Origin: Bombyx mori
Lineage: Eukaryota; Arthropoda; Insecta; Lepidoptera; Bombycidae
Length of the DNA: 64,000 nt
Direction of reading: 5' to 3'
Assembly: GCF_030269925.1 (NCBI RefSeq)
Contig: NC_085119.1
Coordinates: 13,551,001-13,615,000, forward strand
A program made the translations under genes and the position numbers. The notes under the pieces were generated by a model. That model did not search any database and had not been told where the DNA came from. It worked only from the letters and a program-made list of their open reading frames with translations. The first letter of the stretch is position 1. Each line of letters opens with the position of its first letter. This document shows, one piece after another, positions 42,515 to 54,704 of this stretch.

Positions 42515-42770
42515 TTTTTTTTATTGCTTAGATGGGTAGACGAGCTCACAAACCACCACACAGTGTTGAGTGGTTACTGGAGCCCATAGACATCTACAAC
42601 GTAAATGCGCCACCCACCTTGAGATATAAGTTATAAGGTCTCAGTATAGTTACAACGGGTGCCACACCCTTCAAACCGAAACGCTTTACTGCTTCACGGC
42701 AGAAATAGGCAGGGCGTTAGTACCTACCCGTGCGGACTCACAAGAGGTCCTACCACCAGTAAAGGTCCTA
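42515..42770 (-). mobile_element. Bm1 body, starting at the recurrent 5' boundary
   Basis: The minus strand starts ACTGGTGGTAGGACCTC near 42762 and ends in poly-A near 42515. The first 17 bases are duplicated just outside, in diverged form (GGTCCTACCACAAGTAA at 42765-42781). Confidence 0.9.
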
Positions 42771-44194
42771 CCACAAGTAAGCAACTTTTAAAGCCCTTAA
42801 TCACTTTTAAAGTTAATATTAAAAATTAAACAGCATTAATAAACTCTCTCTACAGCTCTTTTTATTGAATGATAGACTTCATGATACTGAAGAAAAATCC
42901 TTTATAAAAACTAAAGAGTTTTAAATAACAAAGCTTTTTTTTTACATAATATTTAAATAATTTTCCATATCTAGCAATTACACCGTCCACTGTATTAAAT
43001 TTATTTATTTATCGGAATAATTGCTTGTCCTGACTGGCTGACTAATTAATTAACCCAAAGCCGAAGCCGCTGGGGCTACAAAAATGAAATTTTCGCAATT
43101 GATGCCTTTTAGTATGTAGGCTTTCGCTAAGGAAGGATTATTCGGAATTCAAAATAATATTTTAAAAGTAGTAAACACGAATTTTATTGTATAATGCTTT
43201 TGATTAAAAATAACACGCAATGTAGAGTTTTTAAATTTTAAATTTAGTTAAATTTAATGAAGCTTGAAATTTTATAGTAAGATTTTGAACATGAAGTTTA
43301 GGAGAAATATTACAAATAATACCTACATAACTACTATAATGTACTTCCGCCATGTGATCCTGATTAAGCTGTACAAAACCAGGACCAGTTATATATAGTA
43401 GTTTAGTAGGTATAGTTTCTTGATATGTTTTAACAAATAATATTGCTATTAAAGGACATGACGAAATGAAAAGGAATCAGTTTAAAATTTTGACAAATGA
43501 ATCCTAAAAGTCACAACAGAAAACTGTTATTATATTACCATCGTCTACAGTACAATGGATTCGTCTAGTTTTTATCTTTATATTCCTGAAATCTACTTCA
43601 AATATATTTATAAAACTTTTTTTTAGGTATACCTTCTCCTTAATTTGTTTTAATCTTATTGGAATGAAACGTAATAAAATTAACCGTGAATTTTACCTAC
43701 ATTTAATATTATTAGCATAGGTAATAGAAGTAGTAATTGAAAATCGCTGGAAAAAAATTGTAAATATTCACTGTCGTATTTTAAGCTATTTGCGATAGCT
43801 ACATAAACATAGTTTAAGGTACGATTAAATAGAAAAAAGTGAATTTTAAATAATATATTGCAACATAATTGAAAAACATGAAGGTTAGATTATTTTGCAA
43901 TCATAGTATATTGTACGCAGTGGTAACTATCTTATATAGAAGAAATGTAAAGATTTAAATCGCACTGATAACTATTTCCAAATATACCACAAATTAACTA
44001 AGTTAAGCAATTTCACTTTCGCAATGACAGATCTTCCCTTTGTCATTTTCCTTTGCTGGTATAATATTCTTCTAATACAGAGCATGTCAAGACATTTATG
44101 CTATTGCATCTAGGAAATCCGGCAATGTCTGATATCAGGTACCTAAGTAAATGATAGGTAAAAGAATGATCGGACTTGTGCCACACAATACATA
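42771..44194. other. Longest stretch with no recognised repeat in the right half
   Basis: About 1.4 kb of AT-rich sequence with no long ORF, no tail signatures and no SINE pieces. I see nothing in it. Confidence 0.5.
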
Positions 44195-44480
44195 TAAGTC
44201 AAAAGACGTCCACTGTACTGCTAAACAAAAGCATCTCCCATTGGTTTTCGACACCTGAAATAGCTTGCCAAAACAACGGACGCTTCAAATCTTCCAGCCA
44301 CGAATGGGACTGCAGCCTTAAGCACATGCTTGGCCATGAATATCGATGACTTGCAAAAAGCTTGCGGGTTTATTGAATAATTTATAGAGGGACGTCATTT
44401 GCATTCCGTTCGCGATATTCCGCAATAAGTCCTCTCCCACACGTGCGACGAAATCCGGTAAATCCATGCGACTTGTAAAC
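44195..44480 (-). mobile_element. Possible diverged RTE-like LINE remnant
   Basis: On the minus strand GTACAGTGGACGTCTTTTG resembles the QQW-TS-x-G end codons of the 35125 copy, and the upstream stretch is GC-richer. It is too diverged to read a frame, so the call is weak. Confidence 0.35.
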
Positions 44481-44914
44481 AGATCCGTTCGTCATCTCCA
44501 AACACGAACGTGTATTTAGGATGAAGAGTCTCTAAAGTATGGCTATAGTTCGGTACGGTATTATGTTGTAGTCAGAAAATTTGATTACCCAAAAAGTGGG
44601 TATGTAATAAATAAAGTTGGTATAAGAAGTTGGTTTTAAGAACATTTTAGTCATAGATAATCTAGAAAAGGATTCCTATTATTTGCTAATTTAGAAAATA
44701 CTAAATTCTGGATATAATATCTAAAAGGTCTAAATAGATACCTCTACGAACATAATTATAATATGATAAATTGCCGCCTCGTATAATAATTTTCTAGTCT
44801 AAATTGATATTTAAGTCTAGTCATCTACCCAATATGTAGGTCACATAGTTTTATTCGTTATGTTTTATAAACATGCACATTTAAAATTTCTGTTATAACT
44901 ATATTATATATTAT

Positions 44915-45122
44915 GAAGCCACACGGGTAGGTACCACCAAAGTAATGTATTTCTATTGTTAAGCAGTAACGCATTACGGTTTTTTACGTTGCTCATATCG
45001 ATTAAGAATGTAATTACTTAGATCAATTGATGCCTGCCTTCGGAATTTTATCAACAGCGACAACGCATAGTTCGGTGAGTGAATACCGATATAGCATCTC
45101 ATTCTAGGACATGACGACTTCG
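44915..45122. mobile_element. Two old Bm1 pieces in opposite orientation
   Basis: 44915-44985 is a plus-strand body piece (CACACGGGTAGGTACCACC, TTAAGCAGTAACGCATTACG). 45030-45122 is a minus-strand head piece ending GAAGTCGTCATG. About 45 unrelated bases lie between. The arrangement is like that at 22281-22719. Confidence 0.65.
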
Positions 45123-45320
45123 ATTTGTCTACAATCAATTAGTGTATGTCCACGAACTCCATATTTACTTTTAAAAAACAGGTGAATCGTAATCTCATCT
45201 GCCAGATCAATTAATGTAAAAAGTAATTTTATACGAATAACAAAAAAATATTCAAATCAACGAAATATTAATGAACCATTTTTGTTTAGCAATAATTTAG
45301 GTCATAGTACTTACAATTGA
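45123..45320. other. Unassigned sequence
   Basis: No feature recognised. Confidence 0.4.
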
Positions 45321-45455
45321 AGGATGGATTGCGTGAAAGACGATATGGGTAAGACGGGAGTGAGCGAAGAAATGGTATATGATAGAAGAGTATGGAAGGA
45401 GAAAACATGTTGCGCCGACCCCAGGTGACTGGGAGAAGGGCAGGATAATGATTAT
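45321..45455 (+). mobile_element. LINE C-terminal end ('CCADP' family), copy 1
   Basis: A frame from 45324 reads MDCVKDDMGKTGVSEEM, VYDRRVWKEKTCCADPR and a stop. This ending (K-x-W-M-D-C-V ... C-C-A-D-P) resembles RTE/BovB-like LINE C-termini. A tail with GATAATGATTAT follows. About 35 codons remain. Confidence 0.72.
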
Positions 45456-45484
45456 ATGAGTACTTATAAAAGTAGCCCCGGTAA

Positions 45485-45765
45485 CTAACAAATTAAAGAG
45501 CGGACGGTTAGCGTGGCATGGACATGTGATGCGTAGAGAGAAGATCAATGTGACTAGAAGATGTATGGAAATGGTAGTACAAGGTAGAGGGGGAAGAGGT
45601 CGACCGAAGAAGACATGGATGGAGTGTGTGAATTACGATATGAGAGAGAAAGAAGACTGAGTGTTGAGATGATGGCTGATGGAATGGCTGAAGAGAACGG
45701 AAGAGAAAAAATTTGCTGTGCCGACCCTACCTAGTGGGATAAGGTGGAGAAAAAGAAGAAAAGTA
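45485..45765 (+). mobile_element. LINE C-terminal end ('CCADP' family), copy 2
   Basis: It begins at AAGAGCGGACGG and contains coding pieces WHGHVMRREKINVTRRCME and GRGGRGRPKKTWMECVNYDM, then a frameshift and the CCADP-equivalent bases (TGCTGTGCCGACCCTACC). The tail is GATAAGGTGGAGAAAAAGAA. It is in the same orientation as copy 1 and only 30 bases from it. Confidence 0.75.
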
Positions 45766-46974
45766 CTTACAAATATAGTATAATATTATTTAAATAACGT
45801 GGTACAGAATCAACGCTCCGGGGCAAGATTAACCTGACCTGATATAAATTACACGCTGCCTCATATTTTCAGTTACCCTGAAAATGTTTGCAATGAGTAA
45901 TGGGATCGTAACATGACACTATTAGATGATTCCGCTCGCTTGTTTTTATATCACACGACACGACATAAATTCTTAATGCTTAAACAGCTAGTCGTGTTTA
46001 ATTAAAATATAAAAACACCTGCAGTTTGGAAATGCAGTTAACTAATTTTAGATAACGTCGTATGAATTTGCGTTTCTTATCTTTATATTACTGAAAGAAA
46101 GAAAAAAGACAAAAAAAAAGATATAAAAACTACCATGACTTAGTGGAACGACACCCCTATTCAAACGAGTAACGAATTATTTTTTTAAATTGGAGATAAG
46201 CTTACATTTACATCCATCGAACGTTTCGAACTTTTTAGCGGGAATGCGAGGAGTGAAGTCGTGTGTGTGTGTGTTTTTTTTAAATCTATTTAATGTTTCT
46301 TCAGGCTTAAATCTGTAATAACGGTGGCTTATTAACTGTTTAATACCTGTGAAAGTGCACAAATATGGGAAAATGAAACAAAGCAGCTAGACGTAACTTC
46401 TCGGGATCCTCCAAAAAGTCCACTGAAAAAATCTCAGTAAATGACCACCATTTTACTAAGATTATATTTCATCCCATATCATCTCATATCACTTCATTTA
46501 ATTTCATCCCAGTTGATTAATGTCTCAAATTAATCATCTTCATTTCATTCCATTTCACTCCATTTTATCATTTTTCATCAAAATAAGATTAAACATTAAA
46601 ATAAAACATGACTTAAAAGTCTAAGTTACCAGGTCATAGAACCCTTTAAAAACCTCGAACGTTTCCGACACGATAATATGTAAATATCGTGTAGTATTAA
46701 AGTCTCACATCAAAGGACCTGTAAGGGTGAGGCCTTCTGTGTAGTGAAGGCTCGGCGACATGCCAACTTGTTCAATTAGTCATCATTATAAAACGGTATT
46801 ACATGGCCGCGTCATATGTTAACGCGTGAGTCGTTAAAATAAAATGCCACCGAAAAAGTTAAGTGATTAGATGCTCGCAAAGTACTTATATACTCTTGAG
46901 CCTCGCCCCGAATTTTTGCGAAGCCTAATTTATTACATGAAAAATACGTGATAGAGTATATAATGCATTTGTTT
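45766..46974. other. Unassigned sequence between inverted LINE ends
   Basis: It contains a low-complexity patch of CATTTCATCCCAT-like repeats (about 46465-46580). No gene recognised. Confidence 0.45.
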
Positions 46975-47225
46975 TTTTTCTTCTTTTTCTCCACCTTATC
47001 CCACTAGGTAGGGTCGGCACAGCAAATTTTTCTCTTCCATTCTGTTCTATCAGCCATCATCTCAACACTCACTCCTCTCTCTCTCATATCGTAATTCACA
47101 CAATCCATCCATGTCTTCTTCGATCGACCTCTTCCCCCTCTACCTTGTACTACTATTTCCATACATCTCCTAGTCACATGCATCTTCTCTCTACGCATCA
47201 CATGTCCATACCACCGTCCGCTCTT
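46975..47225 (-). mobile_element. LINE C-terminal end ('CCADP' family), copy 3
   Basis: On the minus strand the frame is intact: RWYGHVMRREKMHVTRRCME, GRGGRGRSKKTWMDCVNYDM, then EWKRKICCADPT and stop, tail GATAAGGTGGAGAAAAAGAA. It starts at the same base (AAAGAGCGGACGG) as copy 2 and is its inverted near-duplicate about 1.2 kb away. Confidence 0.8.
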
Positions 47226-47417
47226 TTTATTTATGTTTTAAATTTTAGTTAAAGCTTAATAAAAGTTTTTATTTATTTTGGTAATTTATTTGTATATTTA
47301 TAGTTTATATGTGTATCTTGCAAGCTATGTTTAACAATAGAAGCACCTTCTTTTACCCTAAGTGCTTAATTGAATCGTTTTGATTTAGTTTCGATGTCAA
47401 CGAATGTTTCTATGGTA

Positions 47418-47648
47418 ACTAGGTGGATGGACGAGCTCACAGCCTACCTGATGTTAAGTGCTTACTGGAGCCCATAGACATCTACAACGTAAATGCGCCG
47501 CCCATCTTGAGATATAAGTTCTAAGGTCTCAGTATAGTTACAACGGCTGCCCCACCCTTCAAACCGAAACGCATTACTGCTTCACGGCAGAAATAGGCGG
47601 GGTGGTGGTACCTACCCGTGCGGACTCCCAAGAGGTCATACCACCAGT
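47418..47648 (-). mobile_element. Bm1 body, starting at the recurrent 5' boundary
   Basis: The minus strand starts ACTGGTGGTATGACCTC at 47648. The poly-A tail is lost at the 47418 end. Confidence 0.9.
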
Positions 47649-47977
47649 GATCTAGAACTAGCTTCAGATAAAATAATGCTTCAACGGTCAACAATAGAGA
47701 TATTTTTATTTTGTGCACACAATTAATTATCATAGTCGTTTTAAGTTTTACCTCAATATGGTTTTGCTTTTAGAATTGATTCCCTACTAGGAAAATCGTC
47801 GATGATTAGTTGCACATGAAATGTTGAATACAATCAAAACCTTTTTTTTTTTATTGTTCTTCTACTATTAATTTATTATTGGTGTAGATAGCCGGACTAG
47901 AATATATGGTAATAATAAAAAAAATCTCTCGGCCCACCCGATACCAAGCAAAGCCAATAGATCCAATTTCAAGATGT

Positions 47978-48070
47978 GTAGCCGCATTTACGTTGTAGAT
48001 GTCTATGGGATCCGATAACCACCTAACCAGACTGGCTGTCAGCTCGTCCACCCATCTAAGAAATAAAAGC
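47978..48070 (+). mobile_element. Bm1 3' end
   Basis: GCATTTACGTTGTAGATG to CATCTAAGAAATAAAA. Confidence 0.82.
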
Positions 48071-48489
48071 ATGATACTAAAACAAGATACGCACGATAAA
48101 AAAATATTGTAGAACATGAATACTATTTCCACGACTTTTTTGAGATATTTGGTTCATGTTTCATTTTGCTTTAGTATAACGGCTATCAGTGTATCCCACT
48201 CCTCAAACTTCGCAGAATTGTTCCGCGCTGAAAATAAGCTGAATGGAGAACGTAGGTACTAACACCGACTCTAAGCACGCCCTGCCAATAATAGCTTTTA
48301 AACTTAAACAAGAAAATACAGTGAAAATTAAGGTTTCTATTTTGGATCTTGTGTTTTTGATTCGCTTTGTTTGGTTTAACTTTAGATTAGTAACACTATT
48401 TATTACATTATAGTAGAATACAAGATATTTTACAAAATCTATATTAAGCTAACTACATTTAAAAGATATGTACATATGCGTATAAGTTC
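48071..48489. other. Unassigned sequence
   Basis: No gene or repeat recognised. A short piece of repeat R follows at about 48490-48510. Confidence 0.4.
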
Positions 48490-48523
48490 TCAACAACAAC
48501 ATTCAGACCGTATGTGAGAATGT

Positions 48524-48799
48524 GAGTCGTCTATTATCAAAGGTGGCAATCTGTGCATTTGGACAATTTTTTTTTTTTTATATTTCAATACAGATTGATT
48601 TGAATATAATCGTCTCCTTCAAAGAATACGGTTCAAAACCTGCATTAAATAAAGGTTAATACTTAACCTGTTATTTATCTAAGATGTCGTTCAGAAGAGT
48701 TTTGTGACTGCCAATGGAATACAAAGTCAATAATTCGTTTTTCTGATTTACCAATAATTATCCACAAGTCACATTGCCGGCTTTGATAATAGTCGACTC
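48524..48799 (-). mobile_element. MITE with 4-bp TSD, copy 2
   Basis: 276 bp between ATGT (48520-48523) and ATGT (48800-48803), inverted relative to copy 1 at 4842-5117. Both termini read GAGTCG. A poly-T run near 48570 replaces part of the interior of copy 1, yet the total length is the same. It is inserted next to a piece of repeat R. Confidence 0.88.
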
Positions 48800-48803
48800 A
48801 TGT

Positions 48804-49557
48804 ATAGGTTGTGTATTCAGAATGTATAGGTGGTATAGTGAAAAAAGATTTTCTCACTATACCTATACCTATATTAGGTAATGTATATTTCGAAATCTCT
48901 AGTTTGTACTCACGAAAAACAGCCACCAGAATTTCTAAGTTCGACCTTAAGAAAAACAGACTTAAATGTTCTCGAATAAAACCTTGGAACGACCGGAAGT
49001 GGTCGGGGCCAGTACCGCGAAGTTTGTGCGGACCCCAGTCTCTACAAAACTTTAGGGTAAATTGAAACTAAAGTAAAACAACATAAGATCCATTTCAAGC
49101 GGACGCGGGCGAATCACGATGGCACGGTTTGACTAATAAAGAAGTTTAAGGTTTCATTGGAAAACTTTTTTGGGGTTTAGTTTTATTCCGGCGCTCGGAA
49201 TTTCAAAACACTAATGCTTGACATTTGTAGTTTTAAAGAATTTTATTTATTTCGAGAGCCTCAGCCTAAATGAATTGAGCTAATAATGAGCTATGTTTCA
49301 TCGCATTCGTGCGACAGTGCCATGGTTCGATTCTGGGGTCGGTATATGTTTTTCTAAATAATTTTGTAAGTAACACTAAAACTTTCAGAAAGGCAGAAAA
49401 CAATTGTGTACTTAATTGAAAACGTAACTTTATGTTTGTTGTATTACGTCCGCATCAGAAATAACCTTCCTATTGGCGTACGTCAAATAGCTTTTATTTC
49501 TCACTCTTTCTTTAATGAACTCGTCTTGAATATATTATCTGGTGATAGGACTCTCGT
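48804..49557. other. Unassigned sequence, with a B-box-like relic
   Basis: GGTTCGATTCTGG near 49325 resembles a tRNA B box but no A box or SINE body is seen. The 84-codon frame at 48811-49065 is unrecognised. Confidence 0.35.
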
Positions 49558-49705
49558 GAACTTGTGGTAGGACCTCTTGTGAGTCCGCACGGCCTACCCG
49601 TGACCACCACCCTACCTATTTCTGCCGTGAAGCAGTAATGCTTTTCGGTTTGAAGGGTGGGGCAGCCGCTGTAACTATACTGAGACCTTAGAACTCTGAG
49701 AACTT
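49558..49705 (+). mobile_element. Bm1 body piece with a local inversion-like scramble
   Basis: It starts TTGTGGTAGGACCTCTTG. Where other copies have GGTAGGTACCACCACC, this one has GGCCTACCCGTGACCACC. It stops at CCTTAGAACT, directly before a Helitron end. Confidence 0.8.
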
Positions 49706-49707
49706 AC

Positions 49708-49814
49708 ATGCATTTTCTACATGGATACCAAGTTTCAAGTCAATCGGGTGCATGGTTCAGTAGTTATAACGGAACATCCATAAAAACCACTGTAGATTTA
49801 TATATTAGTATAGA
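49708..49814 (-). mobile_element. Helitron-like 5' end
   Basis: The minus strand starts TCTATACTAATATATAAATC after A and continues GTTCCGTTATAACTACTGAA. It stops at the Bm1 and no 3' end is visible. Confidence 0.7.
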
Positions 49815-50239
49815 TACCAATAGAAATAGATACCAAATAAAACGGCATTTTAATTACAAAGATACATGTTGCGTATTAAGCAAAATATTGCTTAAACTTA
49901 ATAGGCTTTCACCCCTCGATATAGACTTCAATCAGTCATTCGGAAGCTACGAGCTTACAAACAAATTCGACTAAAGATCGTGACAAAGTATCATAATCAC
50001 TCTGACAGTAGATTTGACAGGTCCCAAACGGTCAAACCTACTGCGTTAATAGTGGAAAAAGGCAGTCAATGCCGACCATTAACATTGCCGTCGAAGCTAC
50101 ACTAATTGCTTCATGTTGGGTTCGTTCCAACTAAACTGGGCAAAACCGTCTTTTGACTCACGCAAATACAAAACTCAGTAAATCAACTATAGTGACTTTA
50201 GTTAGTATTTTCTTCGGTTGTCGCGACTCTGACCTATAT
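49815..50239. other. Unassigned sequence
   Basis: No feature recognised. Confidence 0.4.
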
Positions 50240-50420
50240 TTTTTTATTTTTTATTTCACCAAGCAGTAGATGGTAGGTGACCAGCTTATAGCCTTTGTAG
50301 GGTTAAAAGGTTGGCGGCACCTATCACAAATTAAATTACTGCCTTGAGACATACCAAATTCCCACTCTTTGAATCGGAACGCATAACTACTTCTGCAAAA
50401 ACAGGCAGGAAATGATAAAT
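50240..50420 (-). mobile_element. Old Bm1 body
   Basis: Weak ordered matches on the minus strand: CCTGCCTGTTTTTGCAG, TATGCGTTCCGATTC, AAAGGCTATAAGCTGG. Confidence 0.6.
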
Positions 50421-50462
50421 ATCATGCGTGTTTTGTTAATCTTGAATAAAGAGTTATCTTTT

Positions 50463-50610
50463 TTTTTTTTTATTGCCCTTGTAGGCAGACGAGCATACGG
50501 CCCACCTGATGGTGAGTGGTTACCGTCGCCCATGGACTTCAGCAATGCCAGGGGCAGAGCCAAGCCGCTGCCTACCGCTTAATACTCTCCACAAGCCTCG
50601 TTTGAAGAAG
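50463..50610 (-). mobile_element. LINE 3' tail, family J
   Basis: Minus strand from the ORF end (TTCTTCAAACGAGGCTTG) through GGCTTGGCTCTGCCCCTGG to a long A tail. Confidence 0.9.
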
Positions 50611-51042
50611 GATCTGTGGTTTTTCTGTATCATAAATCCTGAGCTGCATGTGTTAGTATTATAAGCAATTATTTTCTAATGTATCATTATTTATTTACTA
50701 TTTAGCACCAATAAGACTTTCAAATTAAATTAAGGTAATCATAATAATTCAGTTATATCTGTAAAAATTAACTACTAGAACTTAACTCTAGATCATAAAT
50801 ATTCATGATGCTTAACTTGAAAACAAAAATTTTCAGTATTCCTATTTCTTATAGTTTAAACTCAAGATTACGTGCAGCACGCGGCTTCGCTCGTTTTGAT
50901 CTAGAAAATAATTTCTATCATATGGTTCCGGAAACAAAGGTATATGTTTTTGTGTACTTTCTCACAATGATTATGCAAAATTTCATGGCAATCGGTTGAG
51001 TATCTAAGCCGTGAAAGCGTAACAAACAAACTCGCATTAGCA
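50611..51042. other. Unassigned sequence, perhaps a degraded Helitron
   Basis: The part from 50870 (GCAGCACGCGGCTTCGCTCG) to about 51035 (CAAACAAACTCGC) looks like other degraded lepidopteran Helitrons, but I find no matching second copy here. Confidence 0.35.
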
Positions 51043-51261
51043 TCACTACATAGTATAAAACAAAGTCGTTTTTTCTGTCCCTATATCTGTCCCTGTGTAT
51101 GCTTCAATCTTTAAAACTACGCAACGGATTTTGATGCGGTTTTTAATAGATAGAGTGATTGAAGAGGAAGGTTTATATGTATAATAACATCCATTAAATA
51201 GTGAAGAAATCATATTATTGATTTCTTCAGTTTCCGAAGCGAAGCGAGGGCGGGTCGCTAG
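51043..51261 (+). mobile_element. Short non-autonomous Helitron (CATAGTATAAAAC type), 219 bp
   Basis: A|TCACTACATAGTATAAAAC start, GCAACGGATTTTGATGCGG interior, GTCGCTAG end before T. It is the complete relative of 35499-35712. Confidence 0.92.
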
Positions 51262-51954
51262 TTTATTATATTTCCCAAAGAACAAGGCAAAAACGAATAG
51301 CAAAGAATTAGTGAAATTTTAAAATCATAATACTTGCACTACTGAATACGCCTTAACTATGCAAGTCTGTAACAGGAAACTGAACTATATTTAACCCCTT
51401 GGATGAACGCGTTAATACCAAAGTTCTTGTTACTTGGACATAAAATACGTGATGTCGGAGCAAATACTGAAACTCTAGCAGTAAAGTTACTATAAAGGTC
51501 ACTATTGTATTTATGTGACCTCCCTTACAATATTCAGTTTCCTAATTTTATACACTTTATATTGATAAGACTACTTTTGAAGTTATACTTCTTTAAGCGC
51601 GTTATGACTAATTGATGAGAGTGAAATTTTAAGATGCGCGCGCACCGTGACACAAAATTAACAGAATGAAGTTGCTCACTAAATCGCTCATTACAATACG
51701 ACCGACGTAACTTGGCAAATCTGAATATAGCCGCAGGTGAACTTTCCGAATCGTACCGAGAAATAGCGAATTTATACGATGTCAAGAAAAGGGATGTCCA
51801 ATATGCGTGTTTGAGGATGTTGTTTAATCGATTTTTTTTCAAATTAATTAAAATTTAAATAAATAAATAAAAATTTTTTTTAATAAAAATAAAGTATAAC
51901 TACTTACGCGCGTACATAAGTACACGCATCCTTTTTTAATAGAGCTAGGGCATT
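51262..51954. other. Unassigned sequence
   Basis: The 102-codon minus-strand frame (51534-51842) has no recognised domain. Confidence 0.35.
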
Positions 51955-52430
51955 TTGATTTAGGTAGGCACCACCGCCCTTCCTATATATACGGCGAAGA
52001 AGTAATGCATTCCCGGGTTCTGCTCCCAACATCTGCAGACCATTAAGTTCCACTGCTCGAAAAAAAACCCGTAGTTTTTATTTATTTATTGCTTAAATAG
52101 ATGGGTGGTCAAGCTCACAGCCCACCTGGTGTGAAGTGGATACTGGAGCCCATAGACATCTACGATGTAAATGCGCCACCCACCTTGAGATATAAGTTCT
52201 AAGGTCACAAGTATAGCTACAACGGCTGCTCCACCCTTCAAACCGAAACGCATTACTGCTTTACGGCAGAAATAGGCAAGGTGGTGGTACCTACCCGCGC
52301 GGACTCACAAGAGGTCCTACTACCAGTTGTGTTATAGAACTGAGACTTAGAATTCAGATCTCAAGGGGAGTGGTGGCATTTACGTTGTTGATGTCTATGG
52401 GCTCTGGTCGCACCATGAGAGCGCAAACTC
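51955..52430. mobile_element. Cluster of three Bm1 pieces
   Basis: 51955-52020 (+) is a diverged body fragment. 52080-52325 (-) is a good body copy starting at the recurrent boundary (minus strand ACTGGTAGTAGGACCTC at 52327) and ending in a degraded tail. 52335-52430 (+) is a diverged 3' part. The plus and minus pieces at 52.3 kb are 10 bases apart and could fold back. Confidence 0.82.
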
Positions 52431-53357
52431 GTTCACTGAAACAATATAAAATTTAATAAAAAGTGATTCAATTTTGAGAAATATGTTCGCGTTTTATCAC
52501 TTTCTAAACCTCCTTAGGGCTATAGTTGGTGCCAATAAATACATTACTTAATCCACAATTGATTCTCGATTAAAGTTGTATGTCTCCGGTACCAATAATA
52601 CAAAAGATAATCCTGGCTAAGAGACATTGAATGTGTAAAGTTTATGTATATTTATAATTTAAAAAAAAACAAGATAAATGATTTTCATTTGATCCTTGAT
52701 TTTTATGAAAACCTAATAATACCTATTGCATTTTGCAACATAACTGTACTATGTACATACTTTTTTAATATAATATATGATTAGATAATATTTTATATGA
52801 ACTATCTTTCTCGATTACGAAAACGTCATTGGATCACTCTGGATTTTACGGTTTTTATTGTTTTAGTAAATTTTATTTTAGGGGCTCTGATAAAATACTG
52901 ACGCTTAAAAAAATAAATTAATAAATTCAAAACGTCATAGTTAATATTATGTCTTTGACATAGTTTAACAATGTTGTTCGTTGCAATTTTCTTTTTCAAT
53001 ACTCTTTCAAAATTTTTTAAGAATCAAATTTTATTAAAATCTTCTAAACTAATATTACTATGTACAATTCTCAATAAATACAATTTACTTCTACGTGCTA
53101 AATAAGAAAAATCAACAGCAAGTAAGTATATATAATCGAGTTAGTAATTAATTCGGTTAGTGTTTCCCGACAATACGTATCCAATCCGAAGTCTAGCTTC
53201 GAAGCTAACGAACCGGTCTGGCAGAGAGTTGAGGACAAATTAAACGGGCACGAATATCAGTTAAGTGCCAACACGATTTCCATTACCGTCGGCTCTAACT
53301 TCTGCGCCAAATTACTAAGTACGTATTTTATTCACAAGCTTAGTATTCTATTGAAGA
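52431..53357. other. Unassigned sequence
   Basis: No gene or repeat recognised. Confidence 0.4.
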
Positions 53358-53641
53358 CTAGCTGACCCGGCAGACTTCGTAGTGCCTCAATCGATAAATA
53401 AAAGACATTTGTATAAAATAAACTTAAAACAAACAAAAGGAATCCGTTTAACGGGGGACACATCAAAGGAAAAACAAAATTGTTATTTTTATTTAATTTC
53501 GAGCATTTTCATATTTCTCTACCTTTTAAACCTTTTCTAGGCTTCCACAAATAATTCAAGACCAAAATTAGCCAAATCGGTCCAGCCGTTCTCGAGTTTT
53601 AGCGAGACTAACGAACAGCAATTCATTTTTATATATAGAGA
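53358..53641 (-). mobile_element. Non-autonomous Helitron, complete 284-bp copy
   Basis: The minus strand starts TCTCTATATATAAAAATG after A (53641 downward) and ends GGGTCAGCTAG before T (53358). It is the best consensus-like copy of the family that hosts the mariners. Confidence 0.93.
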
Positions 53642-54704
53642 TTTGTAAAACTAGCTTCCCGCTTAAATCTACGTCTGCGTCTACACTTTATATCGCGTCG
53701 GAGCGGTGGAATAATAAGTTTCTCATAACATTCTCATTGAAGGTTTAAAGTATAGGCATACTGGACTTCGAAAATATTTATTTATGTTGTATTGCAAATT
53801 AGAATTTTTATTTGAATAGTTTCATTTTGCCTAGAATTTGATAAATACTAAACTACTAAAATTTGATAAATTTATAATTTACATCGTACTCTACACTAGA
53901 AGTAATCAAAAGATTATGAAACTCAGTGATCTTGCATGCAATATACAAAACTTCAAAACACAACAAAAATTCAAAACATCGAGTATACTGAGTTACAATT
54001 ACGGGCTTAATGTAAAAAAACATGAACAATTGCTAATATTCTTTGCTGATAAACTGTAAAAAAAGCATCAAATACTAAATAAAGGCTCACGCGAAACTCC
54101 CTTTCTATTTAATTTAACAAAATCTATTTGCATTTTAGAATAAACAAAAGACAACGCGGGATTTTTAGTCAATTGAAACAAAACGAGATTCTTTTGAATA
54201 AGCTGCTAGCTGTTCGACTGTTTTCCCCGCAGCGAATAACGAAACAATCGTAGCAGTCTCTTAAGGAAAATTAGACTATAATAAGGATTTTGCAAAATTC
54301 TTAAGTCAGCCCGAAGCGACATGCGACCTCTTTAGTAAAAATAGATTCTGTCAAGATTAATCCCCGGTTTTTTTCTAAAAAATCTCTTTGTAGCATACAA
54401 CGTCGAAATAATATATATATATATTATACAGGACACAGTAACATATATAATGGAAATAGTGCATTATCTCTATGTCGCATATTAAAAAAAAAAAACAAAT
54501 GTATGCATGTATGTTACCCATAGACTCCACAACAGCTGATACGGCTTCAATTAAATTTACAAGAAATCTTCAAGTTGGCTTCATCGTAACCATCTTAAAG
54601 TAAGTAAGTTTTATGAATTTGTAAAATTATTTAAAAAAAACATTCTTCCGCCGGAAAAGCACCCGTGAAACGTAAAAGTACTGATAAAACACAGTTATCG
54701 TTAC
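53642..54704. other. Unassigned sequence
   Basis: No gene or repeat recognised. The frame at 53838-54059 is AT-driven. Confidence 0.4.

Noticed and set aside
47004..47201. Intact 65-codon minus-strand ORF as a small gene
   Set aside because: It is the C-terminus of a LINE polyprotein with close relatives at 45321 and 45485.
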